Positions 24,001 to 37,833 of a stretch of 64,000 bases of DNA are shown here, piece after piece. Location: NCBI GenBank assembly GCA_035041965.1, contig JAPYMA010000526.1, positions 62,001 through 126,000 of the forward strand, read 5' to 3'. Within the stretch, counting starts at the first letter, position 1, and every line of letters starts with the position of its first letter. Source of the stretch: Anisakis pegreffii. Lineage: Eukaryota > Nematoda > Chromadorea > Rhabditida > Anisakidae. The notes below the pieces were generated by a model. The model ran no database searches and had not been told where the DNA came from. It saw nothing but the letters and a program-made list of their open reading frames with translations. A program made the position numbers and the translations under genes.

Positions 24001-27000
24001 GAAACGAGCACTTCTCGCGCCCTCTTTCATCACAACAATAATGACCCCAAGGGAGCGCTGGAGCTCACAGTTGGGAAATTCCTATCCCGACTAAAGAATT
24101 TTAACAGGGTGTTGGTCGTCCTATGAATTCGCTAATAATATGATGAAGCACTCACTTTCTGAGCACTCCATCCGTTATTCTGATCATTCGTCATCCGGTC
24201 ATTACTGTCAGGTCCCTGTGACAAATTATCACCCGCCAGAAATATATGAAGCCATGGTTTGACGTTGAAGAATGGATCTTCAGATTTTTGAGACTGCGAA
24301 AGTTGTTGAGATTGGGGCTGTGGCTGGGACTGCGATTCTGTAGGTGGCGTAGGGACAGTTAGTGCAGGTGCCGTCAACAGTTCAGGAAGCTGAGACTGTT
24401 CTGGCGGATAAAGCTGAGGTGAACTCTCCATAGCATCATCTATGTCAGGTTGCTGTTGTTCAGACTGAAGAGGCGCGGTAAGCGGTTGTAGTGCTTGTGA
24501 CTGTACATTGCATGCTGGATCTGTACAGGGCATGCTAGGACTCTGGTTAATTACCGTCGGAGGAAGCATAGGCTGATCGAAGCGTCTAGCACCCATGAAG
24601 AGTATCTGTGGAAGAAGTGGTGCCGAGAAAGGACGAGGCATCATCCCTGAATTCATCATCATTGGTCCCAAATTTCCGGGTTGGTTCATCATCATCATCA
24701 TGGGACGACTGGCGAACTGACTCATCATCATTGATGGCATAGACATGTCCATCGGCTGACTCATCATCATGGGGCTTGAGATTGGACGGCTGAAAAAGTT
24801 TCATACAATGAATATTTGAGGCAAACCAGCTGGAGAGGCTTCATTGAATTCAACTTTTTAGGCAGTTTGTAGGCCCAGCAAATCGATCAGATCGTGTGTG
24901 AATGTCTTTTCTCCTATTTACAGTAAGTTGATTGATTTGGCCAGTTGCTCCGATTTTGAGCGAACACCGTAAATACTTTTTGAAACCCGAAATCAAATTC
25001 GAAGAGTTCATGATGAAGAAAAATGATTCTGTGGGATGGTACGTCATGAATGCTCTAGTGAAGATGAGAAGTGAGGTATTTTCTACTGATATTCTTCGTC
25101 GAAAATGTGTTGCAGCTGCCTGAAAGGGTAATTTATCACAATTCGTACTTTTCATCGTTATCGTTGTAGAAATCTTCGGATGGCCATGGCCCGAACATTT
25201 TCGGCATTGGCATCATATCCAGCGGCGAAGATGGTGCGATGAATGGTTGTTGAATTTCACCAAAACCGTCCGTGAATGAGGGCTCCTAAAATGGCATTAT
25301 TTTGCGTTGAATATCGAAATACAGTTTCAAGTTGAGTGGTGACTTTTCGAATGAAGTGAAACGATCAAGTACAGAGGTATGTGATGAGAAGAAATCGACA
25401 TGAAGCCATGCATCTTCTGAACGCTCACCTGAACCTGGCTGAGGTCGGGTTGATCGACACGCATCACCGAAACTTGCATGGTACCATCGATGCCAGCCTT
25501 CTCAGCTTCTTCACGAATTTTCGACAAGATCTTACGCAAGAACTCAAGTCGAGGATCCTAAACAAACGATGATGACTCATGATGAGCTCCGAAAGAATTC
25601 GGTCACATTAAATTTCATGCATCTGAAGAGAATATCTGAAAAGAGCGCGATTAATTAAGTAATCGAGACTTACGCCCGATGAAGGATTTGCTAGATCGCC
25701 TGGTAAGCCACCGTCGATTGGATTAGGCAGTTCAACTGGAGTTGTGGATGGTGGAGTCGTGGTGGTGGTTGCCTCAGGTGTGGTAGTCTCTTGCATATAG
25801 GCTGCACTGTCCACTCGACTGAAACAAAGTGATAGTAGTTCTGATTTATATAAGCACTGCTCATGCGTGATCTTTCAACTTTGTTTTCAAATCGAGAATG
25901 AAGTTGCTGTGAATGTTGCATTTCACATTTTATGCATAAGAATTTTCTGCACTTGTGAACAAGAAAGAATTCTTGAAGGAGAATAAATCCGGATATTCGG
26001 GATTAGCTGGAGGGGAGTAATCCAGAGAATCTCGTCTTTCAAGGATCAGATCCAGCGTTCGTTGAATCAGATACAATGCAGTGATTTAAGAAATTCGATT
26101 ACTCAGGTTGATAGATTTGTTGAACAAGCGGTTGTGGTTGAGGTTGAAGATTATTGTAGTTGTTCTCGTAGCCCATGTTCATGGCCATTCGTTGTCTTAG
26201 TTCAGCCCTGAAGTCATACTTTGTTGAGAGGGTATAATTCATTGAATTGTTTCATTTGAATCGATTGAGAGCAAACGCAAAAGTGTCATTCAAAGGATAT
26301 AATGTATGAGCAAGTTTGAATACCATCGCAAGCGGAGATAATTCTCGTCTCGTGCCCGATTGTATGCAAGTTCACTGAGTATGATCGCGAACAGCAAAAC
26401 CAAGAAAACTGTCAGCATACACATCAAATATCGCTGAAACGTTTCGATCAATCACTGCCGTCATGATTAAGCATCTAAATTTTGGTTGCACCTTCGTCAA
26501 TTCGAAAGGCAAATCACGTTTTTTCCGTTACAGTTTTCTTGTCATAGTCAGTTTCTGTCGACGCGGTCGGTGAAAATAAAATTTAATAATTCATAAACAT
26601 CTATTTCATCATGTTGTCACAGTGCCACAATATATTTACAAACATTCGATGGATGCATTTTGTAATATTCAAAACCGAATTGCAGGATGCAATTTCGTTG
26701 AAGAATACGGCAAAATTTCAGTGAAATCGCCTCGTTTCGCATTAATTCGTTCCGTCATCTCTTCAAACGTTTTACTTGTGATCCGAAGAAAATTTTTAAG
26801 GTGTGCAAACTGCTCTCAAAAGTGACGATAATTTTTGGGATTCAGATAAAGTGAACTTATCGAACCTTCCATGAGTTTGAACTCTTCTTCTCGAGCGTGA
26901 TTATTGGTGGAGGTGTTCCGGGGATGGGTCCTGGTGATTCGAGTGCTTTTTCGGCATCTTTTATTGGAGGCTTCTCATCTAAGCCCACTGTGAATACTTT

Positions 27001-27003
27001 CAT
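21011..27003 (-). CDS. type II membrane protein with long Gln/Pro/Met-rich region (complete, 11 exons), family unknown
   Basis: Exons in coding order: 26866-27003, 26324-26433, 26103-26207, 25674-25818, 25429-25557, 25149-25285, 24156-24789, 23239-23667, 22397-22897, 21969-22112, 21011-21166. Phases agree throughout and give about 875 residues. The ATG (27003) lies 9 bases after TTCTTTGCAG, a trans- or cis-splice acceptor. Order: a charged N-terminus (MKVFTVGLDEKPPIKDAEKA); one membrane helix at about 48-66 (LMCMLTVFLVLLFAIIL); a short linker; a TTTTTPPSTTP mucin-like patch; a folded-looking block, DPRLEFLRKILSKIREEAEK; a Met-rich stretch (about 260-285); then hundreds of residues of Q/P/M-rich sequence; a tail ending GRFDGDTVNVME. 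No signal peptide, so type II topology with the repeat region outside or luminal is inferred. I recognise no domain. Introns over 300 nt: 21167-21968 (TCAGTG tract), 23668-24155 (hAT-like fragment), 22898-23238, 24790-25148, 26434-26865. Confidence 0.85.
21405..21530. repeat. TCAGTG-rich low-complexity tract
   Basis: Irregular tandem TCAGTG/TCAGTA/GTCAGT units in the last intron of the Gln-rich gene (21167-21968). It produces an artificial Ser/Val-rich frame on the plus strand that I do not regard as coding. The rest of the intron shows nothing else. Confidence 0.6.
23890..24115. mobile_element. possible hAT-like fragment in an intron of the Gln-rich gene
   Basis: Starts ACCGGTGTGTTTCAACCTTT, which resembles hAT-type ends (CAGTGNTTCCCAACCTTTTT). 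Near the other side, read in reverse, is AATTTCCCAACTGTGAGCTC. It is more GC-rich than the surrounding intron. No matched termini or target duplication could be set, so this is a weak call. Confidence 0.3.
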
Positions 27004-28624
27004 TGTTGGTATCTGCAAAGAACAAATTCAATGAACTCCTCAAAACTGAATCCCTCAGCCGCTTATTCTCTTGAAAATCGCCGATCGAATAATAAATAAG
27101 CGATTCACACATTACGCGATGCACTGATTTTTCACTAATTGTAAGTACTCATCGCAAATGTTTAGCTAAAAGTCGAATTTCGATTCACTCAATGAACCGC
27201 AAGATATACCACAAATCAAAACAGTGTCATCATATGATCAGACTCTTGTGATTATTGGAATTGATGAAAGAAGAGAGCTCTCGTGCGACCACATCGGTAA
27301 ACACAATGTTTCACACAGTCAAATTATGAATGATACATACGAAACTGGATTGCCAGTAAAAACCCATTGAAGTAAGATCACAACATAACAAGTTTTGAAA
27401 TTATTTTTCACTCCCTTTCATCTTCATCATCATCATCAGAAGAAGACGTCTCAATCAAGTCAAGAACCGATAAATAAGGAAAAATGCGTGAAGGTTGCTT
27501 GTGAGAGGACAAACTCATGAACTGATTTCATGGAATCATCCAATGCACAACCATTCAAATAACAATTCTCCGCAAAGAAACTATCACTGAACACCGCATT
27601 CAGCCCTCGAGAAAACACATGATTCAAGCCCTTTTAAACACGACAATCACCAAAAGTGAATCGGAATTGAATTGTTTTTTCCGTCTTTTTTCACGATTGT
27701 GTTATGCTGTCTAGTTCGGTGGCACTTCAATGCATAATGAAAGTTTCGCATGATAGATTGTTGATACAACGGATTTTAATTTCAAGTGTGCAACGATGAC
27801 TCATGATCACTCAACTGAAGAGAACAATGTGAAAACTGTGGAGCATTTTTCGAGAAAAGTTTGATGGGCCGACTCTATCTAATGGCATAATTCATCGGTC
27901 GATCGGGGAGGAGATTGCGAAACCCATAAGACCTGAACGGTGAGCAAGGAAAGCGACGACATCTCAGTTCGGTGGTTGAAATAAGTTTGGAATAGACGTC
28001 AGAACAACTCATGAAGTGGAACATCATCGGGGTGAAGATGGATAAGATTTTGTTGAAAAGCAGCAACTACCGAATTCTTCTGTATTCTCGCGCTTTTTAT
28101 TTCGGTATTTGCGGTATCATTTTGTGCTTTCCTCATATTTACTCACAGATTCGTTTGAACTATTTTGTAGACTTCTGAAAAAAATTGTGTTTTTTCAGTG
28201 AAGATAAAAACACGAATGTGTAAACATATCGAAGGAACGGATAGAATTTCTCGCCAAGTACTGCTTGCGTAACTGTTTATTCACTGTCCAAAACAAACAA
28301 CTATTTCACCCAAATTCTTCATTTTGATTGAATATGAGGCGTTCTGATTTTGAAAAGTGTTCAGCGATATTTTCACTTCATACCGTCAGAAATTCTACCA
28401 CGCAGAAGGCGAACAATCGCAACACAATACTATTTCATGCATTTTTACACGGAGTCCTGGATGAATCTCGAGTTGATTTGCTATTTTCAACGATGGGAAA
28501 CTATTCACAATTTCGAGCCGTGCGCATTAATCATTGCAACTAATAAACGCTAACAGGTTTAATGCACAATCGATGCCAAATTGTGATGTTTTTGATCTCG
28601 TGTGTTATGAAAAATTTTTGAAGT

Positions 28625-28695
28625 GGTCTTTTTTGGTCTCTTTGGTCTTTTGATTGTTGGTCTGTTGGTCTTTTTGGTCTTTTTTCGTCTTTTGA
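28625..28695. repeat. degenerate GGTCTTTT tandem repeat
   Basis: Seven or so units of GGTCTTTT/GGTCTCTTT/GGTCTGTT in a row within an otherwise unique AT-rich stretch. Pyrimidine-rich on the plus strand. Confidence 0.7.
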
Positions 28696-29847
28696 GATGT
28701 TCCTTTTTTGAAAGCCTCATGACGACGATTGCTCATAATGAGCAGCTTAATGCAGTGTAAATGTGCAGTAACTGGCAGTGTCAGTCGACTTGAGGTTTAT
28801 TTGATTGAAGATGAAAACTAGAGCATGAATGACTTGAGAAGGAATAACCGAAAGCGATATAAAAGCAAAAAATTGAAAAGGATCTCGATGGTTTGTTCCG
28901 TGACCGACCAAGACAAAAGACCGGAGCGGTGATAGCACGAAGCTAGCCCAATGAGAAAAACGAATGAGGAGAATTAAGTGAGAGGTAGCCTGGTTAGGCC
29001 GTGGGAGTGACTGGATTTATGGAATTCGTGGAAATACTCACTGAATATGAGCAATTTTTATGTGGTGGTTTTCGAATGAAGAATGAAACGAGAGCATAAA
29101 ATCAACTCAGACAAATGGCACTGAATCGAAGAAAATATCTCGCATAATAAATACGAAAGTAGTCACTTCCTTCGGCCATTTTTTCAACAGTATTTACTCA
29201 GCAGTTCTCTTTACCTACTTATGATATACTTCGATTCCCTTCACTCTGACTTCTTTCAACATCGTTTTGCTCAAATTTTCAGCACTGCTCTCGATTTGTT
29301 GACAGATGTCAAGAAAATTCTTAGCAATTAAACGGCGCATTAAGAAAGTATTCTAACCATTTTTTTCACTGAACTCGAGATGAGATGTTCAGAGTTGCAA
29401 TGCAAGTATTCTCATTAGTGCCGTTTTTTGCTATTGTTATCATCATTCTTATTGATATTCTAAAGAGGTTTTTGCTCAGATTGTACACTAAAAGTAACCT
29501 TTGTAATAATGCAGATTCACTAAAACCTAACCAGTTTCCCTCAGATAAATTGATGTGTGTTTTTCTTTTCATTCCAGTAACATCATAAACGCCACGAAAA
29601 TATTGTTGAAGTGTTGACAGGCAGAAATCATCAACTGTGAACGTCATTCGATGCAATTCCATCCAAATTAATCATCCTCCCTGTTCAGCTCAAATGATTT
29701 CAGTCAACATCCTCTCACTGCCACCACTTCAAATTCCTATCATGCACTATTGACGATCATCTCGAAAGGTGAATTGAAGAGTGCGTTTCGTGAATTTCCA
29801 TCTACTTTAATCCTATTTCATACAGAATATTTCTAATGGTAGCTCGC

Positions 29848-29914
29848 TAATAATTGTGATAATAATAGTTGAAATAATAATAATAATATTCAAAATAATA
29901 ATAATAATGAATAG
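29848..29914. repeat. AAT/AATAAT microsatellite, short
   Basis: Interrupted runs of AAT separated by TTG and TTC in the gene-poor region. Confidence 0.7.
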
Positions 29915-32900
29915 CTATTAACTCATCAGTATGAAACTATGATAATGCTCACCTAACTGGAATATCAGATGGATGAGTATTGAGAGTACACAACTACAAT
30001 GGTTAGAAATTGGATATAAGCATAAAACTGGTAAAATATTATTATGTAACTGATAGAGTAACGTTTATGGTATTCACTACGATTCTAATTACAACAGCAA
30101 TAGCGATACCAATACAAAATGACGATTATTTAGAGGAGATGAAACAATAGTCAAATGGATGCAGTCGAACACATAAACAGTGACGACAAATCAAAAGCAG
30201 ATTAAACGAATTTGCTAGAAAAGTCCATTTAAATTCTCCCGTATTAACAAGGCGGTCATTGACAATTCGCCGAATGAATTGCGAATTGAATGATAAAAAC
30301 ACACGAAAAGCGTTGTTTTTCGAACACTGCAATGCGTCTTGAAAGGATTTCCATACAAATAGTTTTTACTAAGCAAACATCACCTCAGCAAATATGTCTG
30401 GAACCTATTGTGGTATGCAACAGAATCGTTTCTTAACAATATGTTTATCGTTAACAGAACAACTAACTCCCTTATCAGTAAAAGTCTCGCTAACTCAGAC
30501 TAACGTCACTCGATATTGTGATGCTGATACCATGAAAAAATACCCACTAAACGTTAGTCAATGTTTGTGAAGTAGAGCATATCACGAATGACTTGAAACA
30601 ATCTGTTGAAAACAGAGCGCATATGAAGAATGTTACGTTCCTGGGAAGTGGTGGCAGATACTAACAATAGGTCTGAAAGTTGCGTGAATAACACTACTAT
30701 GGTTCAGTGAGTTACGATGGATTTGCAGTCACTCTGAAGAACTGAGCAGCACACAGTGGAAGATTTTTTGGAATCAAGTGCATCATTTTGCATCAACAAC
30801 TACGATTACCTCGTCAAAAGTATTCCATTACAACATCCAACAATCTATAAAATTTATCTTAATCTGCAAATATCAAGGCAATATTGCGCTATCGATCAGC
30901 TCCGCGAACACATTAATGACTGGTTTCGTATTATTCTCTGCAATTCTGAAAGAGCCACCATGATTTGGTGATTTTAGATAATCATATGCTGGGATGGTGA
31001 TGAGAGTCAGATTCATATTCGCTCTGTGAAGAAAAATGAGAGCATTCAAGTTTGCTGATGCAAAAATTTTAAAACTTTTTTCAAAGGATTTCGCAAATCC
31101 GCATTGTGAATATAAACGAACTCGAATTTTGCAAGCACTAGTGAGACGTGATAGTTGATCATTCATTTTTACAGCTGCAAAAGAATGCTGAAATCTGTTG
31201 CTATGCTCATAAGTCAGATAATCTTTGCGCACACTGAACATCGAACAAAACCAGTTATGTTCACTCAACCAAGCTGGGATAATCCTTTCGATTCGAACCT
31301 GAACATTCAATCCGATCTTGATCAAATTGCACGTTTCGTTGCTGTTTAAATGAATCCACACGCAAGATTTTTTCAAAAATTTATCTCACAGCAGTTTCCG
31401 AAGATATAGCAGAATTTTGAAGTGAACGGCGGAATCACAAGCACTCGACGAGGATTTAACTCAGCGAGTTGGCAGTTTAAGGTTTTGCATGAGAAATAAT
31501 CTGAAATTCTTATCAATGAGATCGGTTGCGTGCACTACAAAAATTCACTCAAAACAATTTCAGATAAACTGACAAATATGTTTCAACGCTTTCATTCATA
31601 TGTCTTCAGAAAATCTTTTCAGTCTGGCACAGCAAAGTTTCTTTGTTCCGGATGCAATATGTGTAATATTTCATGTCGAATGTTAACTACTCATAATGAT
31701 CAAATAATACTGTTCAATTGACCATCAAACAGTTGGTAGCAAATAGAACATCAATATATTTGATAACATTGAACTGAAACAGAAAACCGAAGTTTCTATG
31801 AAAGTTTCATTAAGACGGGAATAACAGTCTGCATTCTTCTACAGTAAATAAATACCTTTCAGTATGACTCCAATCAATTTGCAGAGCCAGAAAACATACA
31901 AACCGAATTTCAGCACAGCACTCGAAAGGAACTTCTTTTATAAGTGCTTTCGAAGAATCTCGGACTAAATCAAATTTTCAATCGACCGAAATGATTTTAT
32001 CAAAATGTTTGTTCCAGATTCGTGATTCTAAATTCGCACCATAACAGTTCTCGATAACGATCAAATATGATTTTTGGGAACTTTTTGGATCATCTAATCG
32101 AATTTTCGAATCAAAATTCTGCGATAATTCAGGCGAACATATCCGTTTTTTTGCATGAATTTAGATCAAAATCAGTACAGATATGAATTTTCGCGAATTT
32201 GGTAAACACCTCGTGACGTGACGAGCACTTTTGATCGTCAGTTACGGTGAATTACAGTTGAATGTGACGAACAAAATTTGTCTCTAATGGCACTTTCACC
32301 CAGTTGCGTTCATTCGCTTGCAAAAACAAACACACCAACGATGGGCAATCTTGTTTTGAAGTGTTTATTTGATTATCATCATTATTATTATGATGACGAT
32401 GATCATTATGATTATTATTTCTTTTTCCGATGATCACCTACAACCTCTAAAATTGCTAAAATGAAAAATGAAATGCTAAAGCACTCACTTGTTGTTGTAA
32501 CGATTTTAAATTTACACTTCTCATTGTCAGAAAATGTTTCAAATCAACCACTTTACAATGATAATTATATCCAGAACGTTAACGTAAACACCAACAACAA
32601 CAAAAAAACGTGAAGAGCTTTTGAATCGGTGCTAAACAGATGTTGAAAAAATTTGCAACAGGCTGACTTGCGGTGTTGCAATTTAAATGTTTAAAAATAT
32701 ATTGAAATAACATAAATATTTACATTTAACTGAATTCATTTCGGACTTTATTCGAAGAATAATTTCTCAACACTGTAGCGAAATATTCAAATGTGTTGAA
32801 CATTTGGAAGTGTGCAATCAGGCAAGTGTATTGCTGGAATAATGGCGGCGTTTCCTGATGAACCCAATTAAATAAGCACTGTTTTCATTAACCATTGAAA

Positions 32901-35900
32901 CTAATTCCAACAAAACAGCCAGCCTTTCCCGAACAACATAAACGATACACATTACAGAAGAAGGCCTACATCTGTTTTAAGTGAAAACTAACAAAATAAC
33001 AATCCAAATAGACCATACGAAACTACATTAGACTATTTGCAGACAGTCGTCGTTATCATATGACTATAAGGTGCTCAAATAAACAAATTGCATCAAATCA
33101 TCACATTTGGTCGTATCTCTCATTAAAGACGAACCATCACATGGTTTTCTAATGGAAATTCCCGAAACGTTTCTCCGTTTCAATGAATTCGTTGACAGCA
33201 GAATTAATCAGTGCAAACTGTTTCATTCAATATCCACGAAAACAATTTGCAAATTCGAATATATGCCCCAAGGAATCAGTTTTCGTTGACTTCACAGAAG
33301 AAAGTATTGAAACTGAGGCTTACTGCTATCCAAGAACGGACGATAAGCATCCACGGTGTGCGCTTTGATCAAGAGGAACTTCCACAGAAATAAATCGTGT
33401 CATTAGAGTGACGAAGAAACAAAAATGGATGGACTTAATTGCACATTCGTTGATGTTCCTGGAGTCTAATCCACTTCAAAGTGTTTCCTTGAAATGTTCA
33501 TGGAAATTCTACGTTAATCCGTATCTCACCAAGCTCACATCAAAACGTCAATTTGCTACTACTTTTAATCACTTTTTTGATTTGAAGCACATCTCAACTC
33601 ATTATCTTAATTGGACGCATTCTGCATCCTAATCAGGCATTTTAATGTAACACATAAGTCACGAACGAGACGCAGGTGAATTATTTTTTAGTCACTTCGT
33701 TATTTTGCAAATTCAACCGAAATCGCGCAAAAAAAGTGACTTTTCTGAAAGTACAATATAGAAACCTTCAAACGTTGCACATTAAGTTCATGCCTCCCGA
33801 TTTGCTGTAGTTGAGGAGCTTAAAAGTTCATCCATTTCGATCAACACAACACTTTATGGGAAAAAATGAGAAATTTGTATTTGAGCAAAGCATTCATATC
33901 ATTCACATCTCAGTATAAGCCGTTTAAAAAACACTCACTCGTTAGCATGTCATATTCAGCAACAAAATTGAAATTTAGTGATAAATTGTTACTGATCACC
34001 TAACATCTTGTTGTGGAAACGTTTTGAGGCGTCGAAGTTATTAGTGCTGATGCGAGAAATCTTACGTTCCAACGAAATATTACAACAACAATGATGTGAT
34101 AGACTATAACCGAAAGAAAACCGAACTGATTGTCTGATCTTTATATGGCTAGTTGAAGTTTTCCTGAATGATTTTTGAACGATTACGGACTCTTTAAAGA
34201 CGAATTCAGCGAAAGACAAATTGGAGAAGACACAAATGATTTGTGGAATGAAAATGCAATTGAACCTTGTGAAGGACAAAAACCGGGTTCGTGATCTCAC
34301 TAAAAGGCATTTTAATATGAATTAACGATGCCACGTTCGCTCACCAAAGATTAATTACCGTTGAAGATCATTAAATTTTCATTTACACTCTATCATAATG
34401 TCAAATTAAAGGGCATTTTAGTGGTGACTGAAGGTGTTTCTTCAATTGTATTAGACTTGTACAAAAGAACAACGATTATTCCCGTGATCTCGACATGAAC
34501 GTATTCAAATTGAAGAAGATGAATGGTCTTATGGATGATGCTTCGTGATTAGAGTAGGTGATCAAACAACTTTTGAGAATGGTAAATTAACCTTTGACGA
34601 TCAGCACTGTTGACAGCAATAGCACAATGATTAATCTGTGATCAAAAAAGATCATTTTGTTTAAAGAACTTGTCTCCATGCAAACATTCTGATATGATAA
34701 TAGGTGAGTTGTAATACAGTATATATTCCAATCAGTGCAACTGGACGTCGAGTAGTATGGTGATAGCTTTTTTCGTTTCTTTCTAACAGGCAATTTGTCA
34801 TCGATAACGTTCGGACTGGGACTACGGTATTATTGGAGATCAATTATGACTGATTTGAACATCAGATATCGAAAGTGGTCGAACTCATAATTTATATGCT
34901 TCAATCTCAGATTGTGAGAAACTTGAAGCGTGCTGATGGTTGACAGAATTTAACGTCTAAACTTCCACTGAACTATATCATGTTCTCGTTGAAACCTATG
35001 AAAAATGAACAACTGAATAGTCCAAAGTATAATACGTTTTATGGAAGCAGAATCGTAGTAGTGTGACTTATATTGCGAACTTTTTGTGACCAAACAAAAC
35101 AGCAAATTCTGAATCGTTTGCACTTATCAGTGGTTGTGTCTGTCGTTGCTGATGCTTTTTTGCGATTTTTGTTTTTTTATGAAAAATTGTGGCTGAACCA
35201 AAAAAACTATTGAATACGATTCACGAAAAAAATTTCAAATTTCACGTCTCACGATGTATTATTTCGAGAAATAGCATTGATACACACTCACAACAACAAG
35301 AATAGAAGTGAGTAGTGATGACAACGAGAACAGAGGTGAGTGGTGATGGAATATAAAAGAATTTTCCGAGAAGCAAAATTTAAAAAAAGGAATTTGCAAA
35401 AAGGAATTTCTCAGAATCATCAGTTCGCTTCAATGAATGCCATACTCCAGTGAATGTCGTCTCTTATCAACACAATGCAAAAATTCCCCAGAACGATGCA
35501 AAGATATAAACAATATTCACAGGTTACCTTAAATGGCTCCGTCTAGAAACTATTCTGCGGAACGTTTTCTTTGAATACAAAACGCAAAATCTATATGAAT
35601 GATGACAGATTTGTGCACAAATACGAACAAAAACTTCAAATGCGTACAAAAAATTCTGCGAGTGTACAAAAATTTGTCTGCCAATAGATCAGTTTCAATT
35701 CAACCAAAAACGACTCCCTCACAGTTAGCCCCTCGAATAGACGATTTACTGCAAATAGAAAGCATTGAAATTTTGTTTACTCGCTAGTATTCGTTGAATG
35801 GAGTTGTTTGCAATCTTAATCACTAACAGAAGAAGAGCAATGAGTAACTGGTAGAAAAGTTATACATAACTTAAAAGTAATAGAAATAAGATCATTAGTT

Positions 35901-36649
35901 ATATATAACTATGTAGAAATACTGACAGAACTATCAACTATAAGATTACTGAGTCAATTTTCTTTAAGACAAGAATCAACTGCGAGTCCTATACTGAAGG
36001 ATGGTTTTTACTCGCACTAAATCCCAACAAATTCAACAAAAACAGGTTCCTTTTGTTATCGCAATATTGCCAAGAACCTTTGCGTCAAAATCAGATATTC
36101 TTTAGAGAGGAATATTTTCAAGTTTTGATTCTGAAAGAATACTGGGTTCACAAAGGTTTGCAGTTTTCGAATGTTTACAATTGCTTTCATTCAGCACCTT
36201 GGTGGAAAACATGGCAGTGAGTGTTACTGCACATTAATCATTTGTTATTGGGAGTGTCTCAAATGAGGTTTAGTGAATAGAAGGTGAAGAAGATGAAGTT
36301 GAGAGAAAGAATATGCGAAATCCACCGTCAAAAAAATCATTATAATCTCAGATCAAGCAGAGATCATCCAACCGAATGAACTCATCACTCATCAGACTCA
36401 ACAAATGAAAGCAACAATCGAAATTTCGCTTCCCATTCGGATTTCTTCTAAACTCTCGAACAACTTGCAAGAATTTATAAATGCTTTGTGATATTCGCTT
36501 TGCTACTAGACAATTATATTTGTTTTTGTAGCACACAAACTGTAAACTGATTCTCGACAAAAAAACACTAGCCTCAACACAAATAGTATGCAGCGAAAAT
36601 GACGAAGGATTGTTTCTATTCGAAAGTTCATCAAACAAACACACCAATA

Positions 36650-36830
36650 ATAACACTGATTCACATTTTAATAAGAGTAATAATAATAAAAATCATATTA
36701 TTAACAATGTTAATAATAATAATAATAGTAATAATAATAATAACAATAATATAAATAAAATAATAACAATAATAATAAAATATGATAACAATAATAATAG
36801 GAGCAATAATGATAATGATCGTGACATAAT
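36650..36830. repeat. AAT/AAC microsatellite, about 180 bp
   Basis: Long interrupted run of AAT, AAC and AGT triplets. It creates an Asn-rich plus-strand frame that is an artefact of the repeat. Confidence 0.85.
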
Positions 36831-37833
36831 TGGTTACAATAGAAAAATTCCGCTACTGAGTTGGGCAATAATTTGACAAGCGGCGTTTTTTTCCAATGAC
36901 GACTGAGTGCTTAATTGGAAACGACCTTTTTGAATGTGTTGATCTCATCGAATTTATTGACAGAGAAAATTGCAGTTTCGCAGTCGCGGCGAATTGCGAT
37001 GGTTTGAGTGAATCTGAGTGAGAAGAGTGATTGATGATGGAAAACGGGTTTGGATGGGATCGGCTTTTTGTGGAACTGATCATATGAACCATGTTGAAAC
37101 ATGGTGAATCAGTTTAAAGCGATACGTGTAAATGATTAAAATTTTGTTTCTGTTGAATGACGGTTTCATTAGTTTTGAAGAGTTTCTGCTGTAATTCAGC
37201 GTAAAATTCTAGCGAAATACCAAAGCAGCGGGACTGCGTAACTGAACAATCTGGAAATGTCGCTCTTAACAACAAAAAAGTGTCGTTTCATACCAATTTA
37301 GCGAATGCTGTACTAACTGGAATAACACAACTTATACTGGTGAAGACCAAAAAACAGATCCATAAGTTAGGTAAACGACTTGAACTTCGTCTAAAGTCTA
37401 AAGTCTTCTAAAGTCATTCGAGATACTTCTCACTCTACCGTTTTCTTCATTGATCTGACAGTCAATAGATCATTCATTATTCTCATTGTTGGCAGCATTA
37501 TCTTCTACTTAGGTTAATCCATAATTAGACTGAAATTCTTTTATGATCTATGCCATCCATTTTGTCGCAGTCGCCATCTTAAACACCAAACGAATTTCTT
37601 TTATCTATAATGAACAACTGAAAAGCCACTGCTATCCAACAATCACCATCGAATGTGCAAGTTAACTCAGGTTCATTCGCACCTAGAGGAATACTCGCGT
37701 ATACTCAACCACTGAAAATCACCTTGCTGTTCACTGGATTCCTCACCATCCAAACATGAATCTCTGATGTCTGTCATGATCGACTATCGATTTTGAATGA
37801 TACGAGAATGATGAAAGATTATGCTTTGCTTAC

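Noticed and set aside
24586..24804. Minus-strand Asp/Ser-rich frame overlapping the Met-rich exon
   Set aside because: Wrong frame for the joined exons; only the Met-rich frame links in phase with 25149-25285 and 23239-23667.
36610..36876. Asn-rich plus-strand frame
   Set aside because: Translation of an AAT microsatellite.
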